Part shown: one piece after another, positions 33,102-41,740 of the stretch
Position numbering within the stretch: position 1 is the first letter of the stretch
Layout: each line of letters opens with the position of its first letter
Assembly: GCF_026672545.1 (NCBI RefSeq)
Contig: NZ_JAPPRJ010000002.1
Location: 695,001-759,000, forward strand
Length of the DNA: 64,000 nt
From: Rhizobium sp. SL86
GTDB taxonomy: Bacteria; Pseudomonadota; Alphaproteobacteria; Rhizobiales; Rhizobiaceae
Reading direction: 5' to 3'
Notes under the pieces: model-generated
Databases searched by the model: none
What the model saw: the letters and a program-made list of their open reading frames with translations, nothing else
Told to the model about the DNA's origin: nothing
Made by a program: the position numbers and the translations under genes

Positions 33102-33122
33102 GGGAAGGCTCCTCCCCTTCCC
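33102..33122 (-). promoter_or_regulatory. Intercistronic hairpin before the fucose binding-protein gene
   Basis: GGGAAGG (33102-33108) pairs with CCTTCCC (33116-33122) in the 90-nt gap between the permease and binding-protein genes. It could stabilise the distal message or reduce read-through. No T-run follows. Confidence 0.35.
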
Positions 33123-33145
33123 GTGTTTCGTGATGCCGTGCGGTG

Positions 33146-34183
33146 TCATTTCCGGTTGCGGATCTGGTCGATCCAGACCGTGCCGAGAATGACGAGGCCG
33201 ATGATGATCTGCTGGGTGAAGGCGGAGACGCCGTTCATGTTCAATCCGTTGCGCAGGATGCCGATGACAAAGGCGCCGATGAAGGTGCCGGAGATCGTGC
33301 CAACCCCGCCGATCAGCGAGGTGCCGCCGATGACCGCCGACGCGATCGCATCCAGCTCGTAGGCCACGCCTTCGTTCGGCTGGGCGGTGACAAGACGCGA
33401 CATCAGCACGCAGCCGGTCAGTCCCGCCAGGGTTCCAGACACGATATAGGTAAAGGCCGTGACCCGGGCGACATTGACACCGGAAAGCCGCGCCGCATCG
33501 GCATTCGAGCCCGTGGCATAGATGTGGCGGCCAAGCACCGTGCGGTTCAGCACGAAGGCGGCGATCACCGCAATCACGATCATCAGCACAACGGGATAGG
33601 GAATGCCGGGAAAACTCACGACCGGAAACCCCTGGTCATCAATGCTTTCGAAACGCAGCAGCGAGCCGTTGCCGAGAACGCCGAAGGATTCGCCGAGGCC
33701 CGAGACGGCGCGCGCACCGGTGATCTGCAGCGCGACCCCGCGCGCAATCAACATCATGCCGAGTGTCGCGATGAAGGGCGGAAGTTTGAGCTTGGTGATG
33801 ACAAGCCCGTTGATCACGCCGCAGGCAGTCCCGGTCAAAATGCCGAGCAACACGCCGATCCAGACCGGCGTGCCAAGTTCCTTGACTGCGAGCGCCGCCA
33901 CGACCCCTGCCAATGCGAGAACCGAGCCGACCGACAGGTCGATGCCGCCGGTGATGATGACATAGGTCGCGCCGATACCGAGCAGCGCGATTGAAGTCAC
34001 CTGCAAGGCAATCGTCATGCCGTTGTTGACTGTCAGGAAGGCATTTGACGTGACCGAAAACACGGCCGCCAACAAAACGAGACTGCCGAGCGCTGCAAAC
34101 TTCTGGATGATATCCTTCTGCCTGTCGCTCAAGCCTTTGCGCTTTTCGGCCTGTTGCGGCCTGCCGGTGGTGATGTCAGCCAT
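33146..34183 (-). CDS. L-fucose-type ABC transporter permease (RbsC-like)
   Basis: A 345-aa membrane protein of the CUT2 (ribose/xylose/arabinose) permease family with about nine or ten helices. It has GGIDLSVGS near residue 88, the conserved CUT2 motif, and GRHIYATGSNADAARLSGVN near 220, the cytoplasmic contact loop. The start overlaps the ATPase stop by 8 nt. It forms the homodimeric channel of the transporter. Confidence 0.9.
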   Translation of the reverse strand: MADITTGRPQQAEKRKGLSDRQKDIIQKFAALGSLVLLAAVFSVTSNAFLTVNNGMTIALQVTSIALLGIGATYVIITGGIDLSVGSVLALAGVVAALAVKELGTPVWIGVLLGILTGTACGVINGLVITKLKLPPFIATLGMMLIARGVALQITGARAVSGLGESFGVLGNGSLLRFESIDDQGFPVVSFPGIPYPVVLMIVIAVIAAFVLNRTVLGRHIYATGSNADAARLSGVNVARVTAFTYIVSGTLAGLTGCVLMSRLVTAQPNEGVAYELDAIASAVIGGTSLIGGVGTISGTFIGAFVIGILRNGLNMNGVSAFTQQIIIGLVILGTVWIDQIRNRK

Positions 34184-35735
34184 TTGTCATTCCTCGCTCG
34201 CGCTGCCGGCCGCGGCCGGAGGCATACAGCATGATGTCTTCCTGCGACGTCTGACGCGTCGTCAGCGTTGCGGTGATGCGGCCCTCGTGGAAGACCGCGA
34301 CGCGGTCGGACAGACCAAGAATTTCCGGGAGTTCCGAACTGATCAGCACGATGCCGATGCCCTTTGCCGCCAGCTCGTCCATCACGCGGTAGATGGCGAG
34401 CTTGGCACCCACATCGATGCCGCGTGTCGGCTCGTCGAAGAACATGATCTTCGGCTGACGGAACAGCCATTTTCCGATGATGATCTTCTGCTGGTTGCCG
34501 CCCGACAGCAGGCGAACCGGCTGACTGAGACTCGGTGTGCGGATGTTGAGGAGATCGACATAATGCTGACTGGACTGGCGGTGCAGTTCCCGGTCGATCA
34601 CACCGAACGGATTGGCGACCGCATCCATGTTTGCCAGCATCAGGTTGGCATCCACGGGCATCTTGACCGCCAGCCCCTCGGCCTTGCGATCCTCGGAAAG
34701 GTAGGCGATGCCCGCCTCGATGGCGGAGCCCGGATCGCGGATCACAAGCTCACGCCCTTCCAGCGTGATCGTGCCGCTGTCGAACGGATCGGCACCAAAG
34801 ATGGCCCGCGCCACTTCCGTGCGCCCTGCCCCCATCAACCCGGCAAAACCTAAAATTTCGCCCCGCCGAAGCTCGAAACTGATGTCGGAGAAAACGCCTT
34901 CGCGGGTAAGGCCGGAAACGGAAAAGATGACGTCTTTCGAGGGATGGCGCGTCGGCGCCGGAAACTTCTCCTCAAGCGACCGCCCAACCATACGCGCCAC
35001 GATGTCGTCCACGGTAATCGCGTGAAAATTGTCGGTTGAGATGTAGCGGCCGTCGCGCAAGACCGTCACCCGGTCGACGATCTCGGCCATCTCGTCCAGA
35101 CGATGCGAGATGTAGATGATGCCGGTGCCTTCCCGCTTCAGATCGCGGATAACACGAAACAGCAGTTGCGCTTCCTGTTCCGTCAGCGAGGAGGTGGGCT
35201 CGTCCATGATCAGGATGGAAGCGTCGAGCGACAGGGCTTTGGCGATCTCCACCATCTGCCGCTGCGCCACCGACAGCGTGCGAACCTGCGCATCCGGATT
35301 GATGTCGACGCCGAGGCGATCAAGACAGCGTTTGGAATCCTCGCGCAGCTTGCGCCGATCGACCAGAAACCCTCGCCGCGGCTCCCGCGCCAGATAGATG
35401 TTTTCGGCAACAGTCAGATGCGGAACGAGGTTCAGTTCCTGGTGGATGATGGCGATACCGGCGGCTTCCGACTGCAGGGTCGAGGTGAAATGCACCGACT
35501 GACCCTTGTAGAGCATGTCGCCGGCATCCCTCTGGTAGACGCCGCTGATGATCTTCATCAGGGTCGACTTGCCGGCGCCGTTTTCGCCGCAGACGGCGTG
35601 AACCTCGCCAGCGCGCAGTTCCAGCCGCACACCCTGCAATGCCTTGACGCCCGGAAACTCCTTGGACACGTCCTCGAGCTTCAAAAGCAGCGGCGCGGGT
35701 TCGCGCTCGCTGTACGCAAGCGACACTCCTCCCAT
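34176..35735 (-). CDS. L-fucose-type ABC transporter ATP-binding protein (RbsA-like, two ABC domains)
   Basis: A 519-aa CUT2-type double ATPase. Module 1 carries Walker A GENGAGKST, signature LSVAQRQMVEIAKAL and Walker B ILIMDEPTSSL. Module 2 has a degenerate Walker A (FAGLMGAGRTE), as is normal for RbsA, with LSGGNQQK and MFFDEPTRGID. The ATG at 35735 follows GGAGGAC; 26 extra codons to 35813 are rejected for that reason. It is the first gene of the twelve-gene minus-strand fucose operon. Confidence 0.9.
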   Translation of the reverse strand: MGGVSLAYSEREPAPLLLKLEDVSKEFPGVKALQGVRLELRAGEVHAVCGENGAGKSTLMKIISGVYQRDAGDMLYKGQSVHFTSTLQSEAAGIAIIHQELNLVPHLTVAENIYLAREPRRGFLVDRRKLREDSKRCLDRLGVDINPDAQVRTLSVAQRQMVEIAKALSLDASILIMDEPTSSLTEQEAQLLFRVIRDLKREGTGIIYISHRLDEMAEIVDRVTVLRDGRYISTDNFHAITVDDIVARMVGRSLEEKFPAPTRHPSKDVIFSVSGLTREGVFSDISFELRRGEILGFAGLMGAGRTEVARAIFGADPFDSGTITLEGRELVIRDPGSAIEAGIAYLSEDRKAEGLAVKMPVDANLMLANMDAVANPFGVIDRELHRQSSQHYVDLLNIRTPSLSQPVRLLSGGNQQKIIIGKWLFRQPKIMFFDEPTRGIDVGAKLAIYRVMDELAAKGIGIVLISSELPEILGLSDRVAVFHEGRITATLTTRQTSQEDIMLYASGRGRQRERGMTNG

Positions 35736-35803
35736 CGCGATGTCCTCCAAACTTCGAAAGCCTCCCAGACTTCCGTTAGGGCAGACATAGGACAGGCCGC
35801 AAT

Positions 35804-35820
35804 AATTGGTCAAGCCAATT
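35804..35820. promoter_or_regulatory. Palindromic operator in the fucose operon control region
   Basis: AATTGG-N5-CCAATT is a perfect inverted repeat between the divergent ATPase and GntR genes. Its core TGGTCAAGCCA fits the TGGTnnnnCCA style of FadR-subfamily GntR operators. It lies 69 bases upstream of the fucose operon start codon, as expected for repression by the adjacent regulator. Confidence 0.55.
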
Positions 35821-35888
35821 TTCGAAATTAACTTGCAGACAGGCGTCGTCGCCGCCTATTATCCAAATAATTGGTGTATTCTCCACGA

Positions 35889-35901
35889 TTGGCCTGACCA
35901 G
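35889..35901. promoter_or_regulatory. Second GntR-type operator, at the regulator start
   Basis: TTGG-CCTGA-CCAG repeats the TGG-N5-CCA spacing of the upstream site and abuts the GntR start codon (35903). A half site ATTGGT lies at 35870. The pair suggests autoregulation together with control of the fucose operon. Confidence 0.45.
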
Positions 35902-35902
35902 A

Positions 35903-36574
35903 ATGCCTTTGCCCAAACGCCTCTACCAGCAGATCGCGGACCAGGTTCGCCAGTTGATCCAGAGTGGTCCTTATCCGGCGGGATCGAGACTGCCGCCAGA
36001 ACGGGAACTTGCTCAGACGCTCGGCGTGTCCCGGCCTTCGTTGCGCGAGGCGCTGATCGCGCTGGAAATCGACGGCACCATCGAGATCCGCATGGGGTCG
36101 GGCATCTATGTCCTGTCCGTGGGAAAGCCGTCGACTTCTGGCCGCTCGCTGGGCGAAAGCCCGACCGAACTGATGCAGGCGCGTGCGGTAATCGAAAGTG
36201 CCGTCATCACGAAGGCCGCCGCCGCGATGACCGATGCCACGCTCTCGGCTCTTTCCAGGATCGTCGAGACGATGCGCCGGGAAATAACCGAAGGCCGAAA
36301 GCCGATCGAACAGGACCGCCTGTTTCACCTGACAATTGCCGAACAAGCGGGCAATTCCGTGCTGGCGGAAATCGTCGCCAATCTGTTTGACGAACGCCAC
36401 AGTCCTATTTCCGATCGTATGCGCGGACGGTTTGAGACGCCGCAAACCTGGTCGGAGGCGCTGCTGGAGCACGAGGCGATCCTCGCTTCGCTGGAGGCGC
36501 GCGATCCGCTCGCAGCACAAGCGACCATGCACGCCCACCTCACCGCATCGCGCCGGCGATGGCTGGAAAGCTGA
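35903..36574 (+). CDS. FadR-subfamily GntR regulator, probable fucose operon regulator
   Basis: A 223-aa GntR protein with an N-terminal winged helix (residues 1-70: [33 protein letters not shown]) and a C-terminal all-helical FCD effector domain (about 90-215; RAVIESAVITKAA, DRLFHLTIAE and HEAIL provide the metal/ligand residues D, H, H). It is divergent from the fucose operon, with paired palindromes between. Repression relieved by a pathway intermediate such as L-fuconate is the likely mode. Confidence 0.9.
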   Translation: MPLPKRLYQQIADQVRQLIQSGPYPAGSRLPPERELAQTLGVSRPSLREALIALEIDGTIEIRMGSGIYVLSVGKPSTSGRSLGESPTELMQARAVIESAVITKAAAAMTDATLSALSRIVETMRREITEGRKPIEQDRLFHLTIAEQAGNSVLAEIVANLFDERHSPISDRMRGRFETPQTWSEALLEHEAILASLEARDPLAAQATMHAHLTASRRRWLES

Positions 36575-36580
36575 TGCCTA

Positions 36581-37408
36581 TCACGCCGGCTCGAACTGCA
36601 ACCTTGCACCGAAACCGTCGTCTTCCAAAATCGTGATGACCTCTTCAGACGCCGTGTGGGCGATGCCGGCATGCTGAAGCCTGGTTGCGAGGCCTGCGAT
36701 ATCCTTGACTGCAACGGTGAAGGCGGCAAGCCTCCCCTCCCCCGGCTGCGTTGAAACCTCGATGCGGCCCTGATTGCGCAAGGGGAAGGACGAGATCTGC
36801 CGTGCGTCGCCGCCGCCGGCGAAGGCCGCCAGGAAGGCGGCATGTGCTGCAGGATCCGTCGCTTCCACCGTCACGGCACTGATATTGACCACGCCGTTCG
36901 GATGTTTCTGAAACGCAGGGCTCCAGAAGGCGTCCGGATGATGCTGCTGGCAGACGAAAAAGGAGGCGTCCGGCACGACGGGGTCAAGCGCGAAGGCGAG
37001 CGTGAACGCCACATGTGTTTCACTGCCATCCGGGCGACGGCCCTTGCGTTCGAAGAAAAATGGTTCGAACGCCCCGATGCCGCGCGCCGCAAACATCGCC
37101 GCATCCGCCTTCGCATCCGCGCTGTCCAGGACCAGCATGGCGAGCCCTTCCCGGCGTGCCAGATAATCCCGCACGAAGGCACCGAAGCTGAAGTGACCGG
37201 GACGATGTTCCGGGATCAGACCGGCATCGCCGACCGTGATCAGTTCCAGAAACGAGGACTGGAACTGCACGATGCGGTTTTCCGTGCCCCAGGGGTGGCG
37301 ATTGCGCGCGCCGACCTGAAAACCGAGCGTTTCGTAAAACCTGGCCGCCGCGTCGAGGTCGCGCACGGCCAGCACAAGATGATCGATCCGCCTCTGTGAT
37401 GGGCTCAA
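36581..37408 (-). CDS. VOC family (glyoxalase-like) protein
   Basis: A 275-aa protein with two vicinal-oxygen-chelate halves. RRIDHLVLAVRDLDAAARFYETLGFQ at the N-terminus is the classic betaalpha module (metal His in IDHLVLAV), and a second half begins around residue 150. It resembles Glyoxalase_5-like proteins of unknown substrate. A TTG start at 37408 is preferred because GGGAGG lies seven bases upstream; ATG 37423 would add five residues and has no ribosome site. It is downstream of the enolase-superfamily gene and its GntR regulator, suggesting a role in the same sugar-acid route. It converges with the fucose regulator with 6 bp between stops. Confidence 0.72.
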   Translation of the reverse strand: MSPSQRRIDHLVLAVRDLDAAARFYETLGFQVGARNRHPWGTENRIVQFQSSFLELITVGDAGLIPEHRPGHFSFGAFVRDYLARREGLAMLVLDSADAKADAAMFAARGIGAFEPFFFERKGRRPDGSETHVAFTLAFALDPVVPDASFFVCQQHHPDAFWSPAFQKHPNGVVNISAVTVEATDPAAHAAFLAAFAGGGDARQISSFPLRNQGRIEVSTQPGEGRLAAFTVAVKDIAGLATRLQHAGIAHTASEEVITILEDDGFGARLQFEPA

Positions 37409-37476
37409 TGCTCTGCCTCCCATTGCTTGTTCATCGGTATAGGCAAAGCCGCCCGCCTCGCAAAGCCGGAACGCGT

Positions 37477-38595
37477 CTAGTCGATCGATTTCCCGTACCG
37501 CGCCATGCTGTCGGACAGCGGTGTCGTGCTGGCGCCCGGCTGCTGCGGCCGTCGGAAGATGCCGTTTTCGACATGGGCCGGCTCTTGAAAATGATCCTTG
37601 ATCCACGGAATATATTCGAGAATCGTCGAGGCGGGGTGCCAGTAGCTCAAGTGCACATGCACCTGGCTCATTTCGCCGGCATGCGGCACGACGGGAAGTC
37701 GGTTGGCAAGCGCCAGATCGGCAACCTGGATATATTCGGTGATGCCGCCGAGCCGCGTCACATCCGGCTGCACATAGTGGACAGCGCCGGCATTGATGAA
37801 ACTGCGGAACGCATCAATCGTGTAGAGCTGTTCGCCGAGCGCCACCGGGATCGCCGTCGAGTGGGCAAGTGCCGCATGGCTTGTGATATCGTCATACCAC
37901 ATCGGCTCCTCGAACCAGTAGATATCGAGATCGCGCGCCCTTTCGCAGAAACGCTTACAGGTCGGTAGATCCCAGCGGCCATTGGCATCGATGGCAATGC
38001 GGATCCTGTCGCCCACCCGTTCCCGGACCGCCTCGAGGCGGGCAATATCGGTGTTCGGGTCGTCATGTCCGACCTTGATCTTGATGCGAGTGAACCCGTC
38101 CTCCTCGACCGCCCGTGCCGAGCCGGCGACCAGTGCATCTTTGGAAAAAGACAGCCAGCCGATATCGGTATTGTAGGCTTCGAGCGCGTCCGTCCGGGCG
38201 CCGCCGAGATGCGACCACAGCGGCACGCCCGCCCGCTTTGCCGCGAGATCCCAGAGGGCGATATCCACCGCCGCCAGCGCCAAATGGGTGATGCCGGCGC
38301 GGCCCACCCATTGCAGGGCCGGATGCCGCGCGAGTTTCGTCCAGAGGAGTTGGTGGTCTTCGGCGTCTTCACCCAGAAGCAGCGGCGTGTAGCAGTCGCG
38401 AATGCAGGCGGTGATCAGCCGGTCGGAGGCAAGATGTGCATGCGTGCCGGTAAAACCATAGCCCTCCAGCCCGTCCGCGGTGGTGATCCTGGCACCCACG
38501 ACGCCCCAGTGGGTGATGCTGTGCGTCGAATCGGAAATCGAATCCGACGTCAGCGGCAGATGCAGGATGAACGGGTCTACGGCGGTAATCTTCAT
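37477..38595 (-). CDS. Mandelate racemase/muconate lactonizing-type sugar acid dehydratase
   Basis: A 372-aa enolase-superfamily protein. The N-terminal capping domain is followed by the barrel with TRIKIKVG (KxK base, about residue 170), [10 protein letters not shown] (metal Asp), [10 protein letters not shown] (Glu), VALGEQL (Glu) and [10 protein letters not shown] (catalytic His). It belongs to the MR subgroup of acid-sugar dehydratases/racemases; the substrate is not evident. A 78-bp gap separates it from the upstream GntR gene on the same strand. The neighbouring LDH2-type dehydrogenase and TRAP system suggest an aldonate or aldarate substrate. Confidence 0.87.
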   Translation of the reverse strand: MKITAVDPFILHLPLTSDSISDSTHSITHWGVVGARITTADGLEGYGFTGTHAHLASDRLITACIRDCYTPLLLGEDAEDHQLLWTKLARHPALQWVGRAGITHLALAAVDIALWDLAAKRAGVPLWSHLGGARTDALEAYNTDIGWLSFSKDALVAGSARAVEEDGFTRIKIKVGHDDPNTDIARLEAVRERVGDRIRIAIDANGRWDLPTCKRFCERARDLDIYWFEEPMWYDDITSHAALAHSTAIPVALGEQLYTIDAFRSFINAGAVHYVQPDVTRLGGITEYIQVADLALANRLPVVPHAGEMSQVHVHLSYWHPASTILEYIPWIKDHFQEPAHVENGIFRRPQQPGASTTPLSDSMARYGKSID

Positions 38596-38673
38596 GATCG
38601 GCTCCTCCTCCGATGCGCATCTTGTTGAGGGACAGGCGATGCGCAGGCCTGGTGTATTCAGGCGGTCCAGTGT

Positions 38674-39651
38674 CTAGAGCCGCTCCAGATAGGGCAGATC
38701 CGCCGGCTTGATGGTCCGGGCGACGGCGTGAATGCGCAGCATGGCGCGATGGCGCGACACCTTCAGATGCTCGGTCAGCGCTTCGCAGGCGCCGTGGATG
38801 TCTTGCCGTTCCAGACAGTCGAAGATTTTCAGGTGCTCCGGCAAAAAGGGTTCGCTGGCAAACAGGTCCGCGGTGCGGCGGTAGAGAAAGTGGTGCGCGA
38901 CGAGCAGCGCCTGCGGCAGGCTGACGGCCCTGAGCAGCGCCTGATTGTCACAATGGCCCAGCAGATCGACATGCAGGTCCTGCTCCAGCTGGTCCAACCG
39001 CTCGCTGCTGACCTGCGGTGCGGTGACCGCGTCTTCGATGTTGCGGCGCAGCCGCGCAAGCAGTCCATCGGGCACGTTCGGGACAGCCTTCTCAAGGGCC
39101 AGCGGTTCCAGCACCCAGCGCAACTCGTAAAGTTCGTTGATATGTTTTTCCGTCAGCGCCGGTGCAAACCAGCGACCGCTCGCATCCTTGCGGACGATGC
39201 CGCGTTCCTGAAGACGGGCAACGACCTCGCGTGCGACCGTGCGGCTGACATGGTAATGGCGGGCAAGCAGAGCCTCGTTGATCCGCCAGCTGGCGATCGC
39301 CGTGCGCGACACCACTTCGATCTCGACGTCGGGATAGAGGAGTTCCCAGCTGGCTTGCGGCTGCAGTTCCCCTTGGACCGGCTCGTCAAGCGGGGCGAGT
39401 GCGAGGTCCTGCTCTGCAGATACGGCTCGGACACGGTAGCCTCGCCCGTCCGCCTTCTGCACAAAACCAAGCTCTTCAAGCTCCGCCAGCGCCTGGCGCG
39501 CCGGGGCCCGGCTGATGCCAAAACGCTCGGCGACGGCCGTCTCCGTCAGCCGCGTTCCTGCCGCAACAAAGCCGCTGCGGATCTCGCGCGCCAGCATATC
39601 GCAGGCGCGTCGATACAATTTTGCTGCTGTGACGGGCAAGGTCGCCTGCAT
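38674..39651 (-). CDS. GntR-family regulator with two winged-helix domains and FCD domain
   Basis: A 325-aa protein, longer than the usual 220-250 of FCD-type GntR regulators. The extra length is a second winged helix. Domain 1 (about residues 10-75) has RLTETAVAERFGISRAPARQ and GRGYRV. Domain 2 (about 108-168) repeats the plan with WRINEALLARHYHVSRTVAR and GRWFAP. The FCD-like helical domain follows (about 170-300; YELRWVLEPLALE, DLHVDLLGHCDN). It precedes the enolase-type dehydratase gene and is divergent from an LDH2-type dehydrogenase, which it probably regulates. Confidence 0.86.
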   Translation of the reverse strand: MQATLPVTAAKLYRRACDMLAREIRSGFVAAGTRLTETAVAERFGISRAPARQALAELEELGFVQKADGRGYRVRAVSAEQDLALAPLDEPVQGELQPQASWELLYPDVEIEVVSRTAIASWRINEALLARHYHVSRTVAREVVARLQERGIVRKDASGRWFAPALTEKHINELYELRWVLEPLALEKAVPNVPDGLLARLRRNIEDAVTAPQVSSERLDQLEQDLHVDLLGHCDNQALLRAVSLPQALLVAHHFLYRRTADLFASEPFLPEHLKIFDCLERQDIHGACEALTEHLKVSRHRAMLRIHAVARTIKPADLPYLERL

Positions 39652-39702
39652 CGGTCGGTTTCCTCCGGACAGACTTCAGGGATTGCACGTCAGGAAGATA
39701 AC

Positions 39703-39722
39703 GTCTAGTGTATGCAGTAGAC
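39703..39722. promoter_or_regulatory. Inverted repeat in the GntR/LDH2 divergent promoter
   Basis: GTCTA (39703-39707) and TAGAC (39718-39722) flank ten bases containing TGTATGCA. Its location between the divergent tandem-HTH GntR gene and the dehydrogenase gene makes it a candidate operator. Confidence 0.35.
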
Positions 39723-39756
39723 ATTTTGCGAAAGCGATCAGGGAGGAGCGTTCGCG

Positions 39757-40857
39757 GTGACTGTGATGGATACATCGGTCCGCGTTTCGCTGACCGAGTT
39801 GACCCGGTTTTCCCGCGAGATCCTGCGGGCGATCGGAGCCGACGCGGCGACCGCTGACGCGGCAACGCGCGCCATGATGCACGGCACGCGCTATGGCGTG
39901 GACAGCCACGGAATTCGACTGCTTCCCCATTATGTTCAGGCGCTCGAAGGCGGACGGATCAACCGGACACCCAACTTGCGGGCGCAAGCGGCATTTGGCG
40001 CGGTCATGACGCTCGATGCTGATCATGCCCATGGCGCGCTTTCGGCCTATACCGGGATGGACCATGCGGTCAGCCTTGCAGGACAGTTCGGCCTTGGCGC
40101 GGTTGCCATCCGCAACACCTCCCACTTCGGGCCCGCCGGCGCCTATTCGCTGGAGGCCGCACGGCAGGGCTTTATCGGCCTCACCTTCTGCAATTCGGAC
40201 AGTTTCGTTCGGTTGCATGACGGTGCTGAACGCTTTCACGGCACCAATCCGATCGCCGTCGGGGTTCCGGCCACGGGTGACGATCCCTGGCTTCTCGACA
40301 TGGCCACCAGCGCCGTGCCGTTCAACCGCGTGCTGCTCTACCGCAGCCTCGGCCTGCCGCTTCCGGATGCCGTCGCATCAAACGCGGATGGCGTCGACAC
40401 GACGGACGCCAACCTGACGGAGATGCTGGCTCCGGTCGGCGCCGCCTTCGGTTTCAAGGGCGCGGCTCTGGCGGGTGTCGCTGAAATCTTCAGCGCCGTT
40501 CTCACCGGCATGCGGCTGTCCTTCGATATCGCCCCGATGGGCGGACCGGATTTTTCCACACCTCGGGAGTTGGGCGCTTTCGTTTTGGCGATCAAGCCGG
40601 ATGCCTTCATCGACCGCAAAACGTTCGATGAGGGCATGACGCGCTACCTCGAACGGCTACGCGCCTCTCGGCCCCGGGAAGGTGGCACGGTGATGGCGCC
40701 CGGCGATCGGGAATGGGCCGTCGCTCGGGCACGGGATCAGAACGGCGTGCTGCTTGATCCGGCAAGCGCGGCGGCCTTTGCGGCTTTGGGCGAGCGCCTC
40801 GGCATCCGACAGCCGGCAGACCCGCAATCGGGAACACATGCCATGCCCGGTGAATGA
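39757..40857 (+). CDS. Malate/L-lactate dehydrogenase family (LDH2) oxidoreductase
   Basis: A 366-aa protein of the LDH2/MDH2/YiaK family, unrelated to classical lactate dehydrogenases. Hallmarks are RYGVDSHGIRLLPHY (catalytic His, about residues 45-60), RNTSHFGPAGAYS (second conserved His) and LDMATSAVPFNR. The GTG at 39757 is used: GGGAGGAG lies seven bases upstream; ATG 39766 is an alternative. YiaK (2,3-diketo-L-gulonate reductase) is encoded next to TRAP genes in E. coli, and here a TRAP operon also follows, so a keto-sugar-acid substrate is plausible. It is divergent from the tandem-HTH GntR gene. Confidence 0.86.
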   Translation: MTVMDTSVRVSLTELTRFSREILRAIGADAATADAATRAMMHGTRYGVDSHGIRLLPHYVQALEGGRINRTPNLRAQAAFGAVMTLDADHAHGALSAYTGMDHAVSLAGQFGLGAVAIRNTSHFGPAGAYSLEAARQGFIGLTFCNSDSFVRLHDGAERFHGTNPIAVGVPATGDDPWLLDMATSAVPFNRVLLYRSLGLPLPDAVASNADGVDTTDANLTEMLAPVGAAFGFKGAALAGVAEIFSAVLTGMRLSFDIAPMGGPDFSTPRELGAFVLAIKPDAFIDRKTFDEGMTRYLERLRASRPREGGTVMAPGDREWAVARARDQNGVLLDPASAAAFAALGERLGIRQPADPQSGTHAMPGE

Positions 40858-40880
40858 CAGCCGCTCACTTTGGCTTCCGC

Positions 40881-40909
40881 TTGACACGACGAAAAATTAA
40901 CCCATAGTA
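40881..40909 (+). promoter_or_regulatory. Sigma70-like promoter for the GntR/TRAP operon
   Basis: TTGACA (40881-40886) and ATAGTA (40904-40909) are separated by 17 bases, close to the sigma70 consensus in spacing and -35. The predicted start near 40916 falls in the palindrome at 40915-40933, so bound repressor would block initiation. Confidence 0.6.
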
Positions 40910-40914
40910 GAAAT

Positions 40915-40933
40915 TGGTCAGACAATCTGACCA
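40915..40933. promoter_or_regulatory. Perfect palindromic GntR operator
   Basis: TGGTCAGA-CAA-TCTGACCA is a perfect 8+8 inverted repeat located just downstream of the promoter and 38 bases before the GntR start codon. It has the TGGTCxxxxxGACCA pattern seen for FadR-subfamily regulators. Autoregulation of the GntR/TRAP/uxu operon is the obvious interpretation. Confidence 0.7.
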
Positions 40934-40971
40934 CATGGACATCACGGGAGAGGTGTCCGGGGAGGATTTCT

Positions 40972-41685
40972 ATGTTCGTCGCGTTGGAGCCGCGCCGCCT
41001 CTATCGGCAGGTCGCGGAACAGATACGTGCGCTGATCGAAGCGGGAGAGCTGAAGGCCGGCTCGCGACTGCCGCCCGAGCGGGAACTGGCGGAACGCTTC
41101 GCCGTGTCGCGCCCCACCGTGCGGGAGGCTCTCATCGTTCTGGAGGTGGAAGGCCATATCCAGATCCGCATGGGCTCAGGCGTCTATATCAGCAGCCGGC
41201 CGGCGCTCGCATCGACCGTGCGTCCGGATACCGATGGCGAAGGTCCACTGGAAATCCTGCAGGCCCGCTGTCTCATCGAAAGCGGCATTGCCGAGGAAGC
41301 GGCGCGCCTGGTGAAACCCGCAAGCCTGGTCCGGATCGATGCGATCCTGGATCGCATGGCGGCATCGCTCGATGATCCGGCCGTGGCGCTTGCTTGCGAC
41401 CGCGATTTTCACACCGCAATTGCCGATATCATCGGCAATTCGGCGCTCAAGCATTTTACGGGCCTCATCTACGACACGCGGATGTCGCCCTATTTCACGA
41501 AACTGGCCAGCTACTTCGAAGGCCCGCACACCTGGAAACTCGCGTTGGAGGAGCATCGCGTGATCCGGGACGCCATCGCAGCCGGCGATCCAGCCGGTGC
41601 CCGCGAGGCGATGCGGCGGCATCTGACGCTGGCACAGAAGAGATTCTCGGAAAGCTTCGGGGAGGAGCCAAGCCGGGAAGACTGA
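40972..41685 (+). CDS. FadR-subfamily GntR regulator of the TRAP/hexuronate operon
   Basis: A 237-aa GntR regulator with an N-terminal winged helix ([19 protein letters not shown], then [20 protein letters not shown]) and an FCD domain (about 80-225) containing [24 protein letters not shown] and LEEHRVI. Such proteins (UxuR/ExuR-like) commonly respond to uronates or aldonates. The gene is preceded by a consensus-like promoter and a perfect palindrome and followed within 55 bp by the TRAP binding-protein gene, so it probably controls its own operon. Confidence 0.9.
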   Translation: MFVALEPRRLYRQVAEQIRALIEAGELKAGSRLPPERELAERFAVSRPTVREALIVLEVEGHIQIRMGSGVYISSRPALASTVRPDTDGEGPLEILQARCLIESGIAEEAARLVKPASLVRIDAILDRMAASLDDPAVALACDRDFHTAIADIIGNSALKHFTGLIYDTRMSPYFTKLASYFEGPHTWKLALEEHRVIRDAIAAGDPAGAREAMRRHLTLAQKRFSESFGEEPSRED

Positions 41686-41740
41686 CGGACCGCGCCGCGG
41701 GACCGTCTTCCATCAGTTCAGTTTCACCTGGGAGGATACA

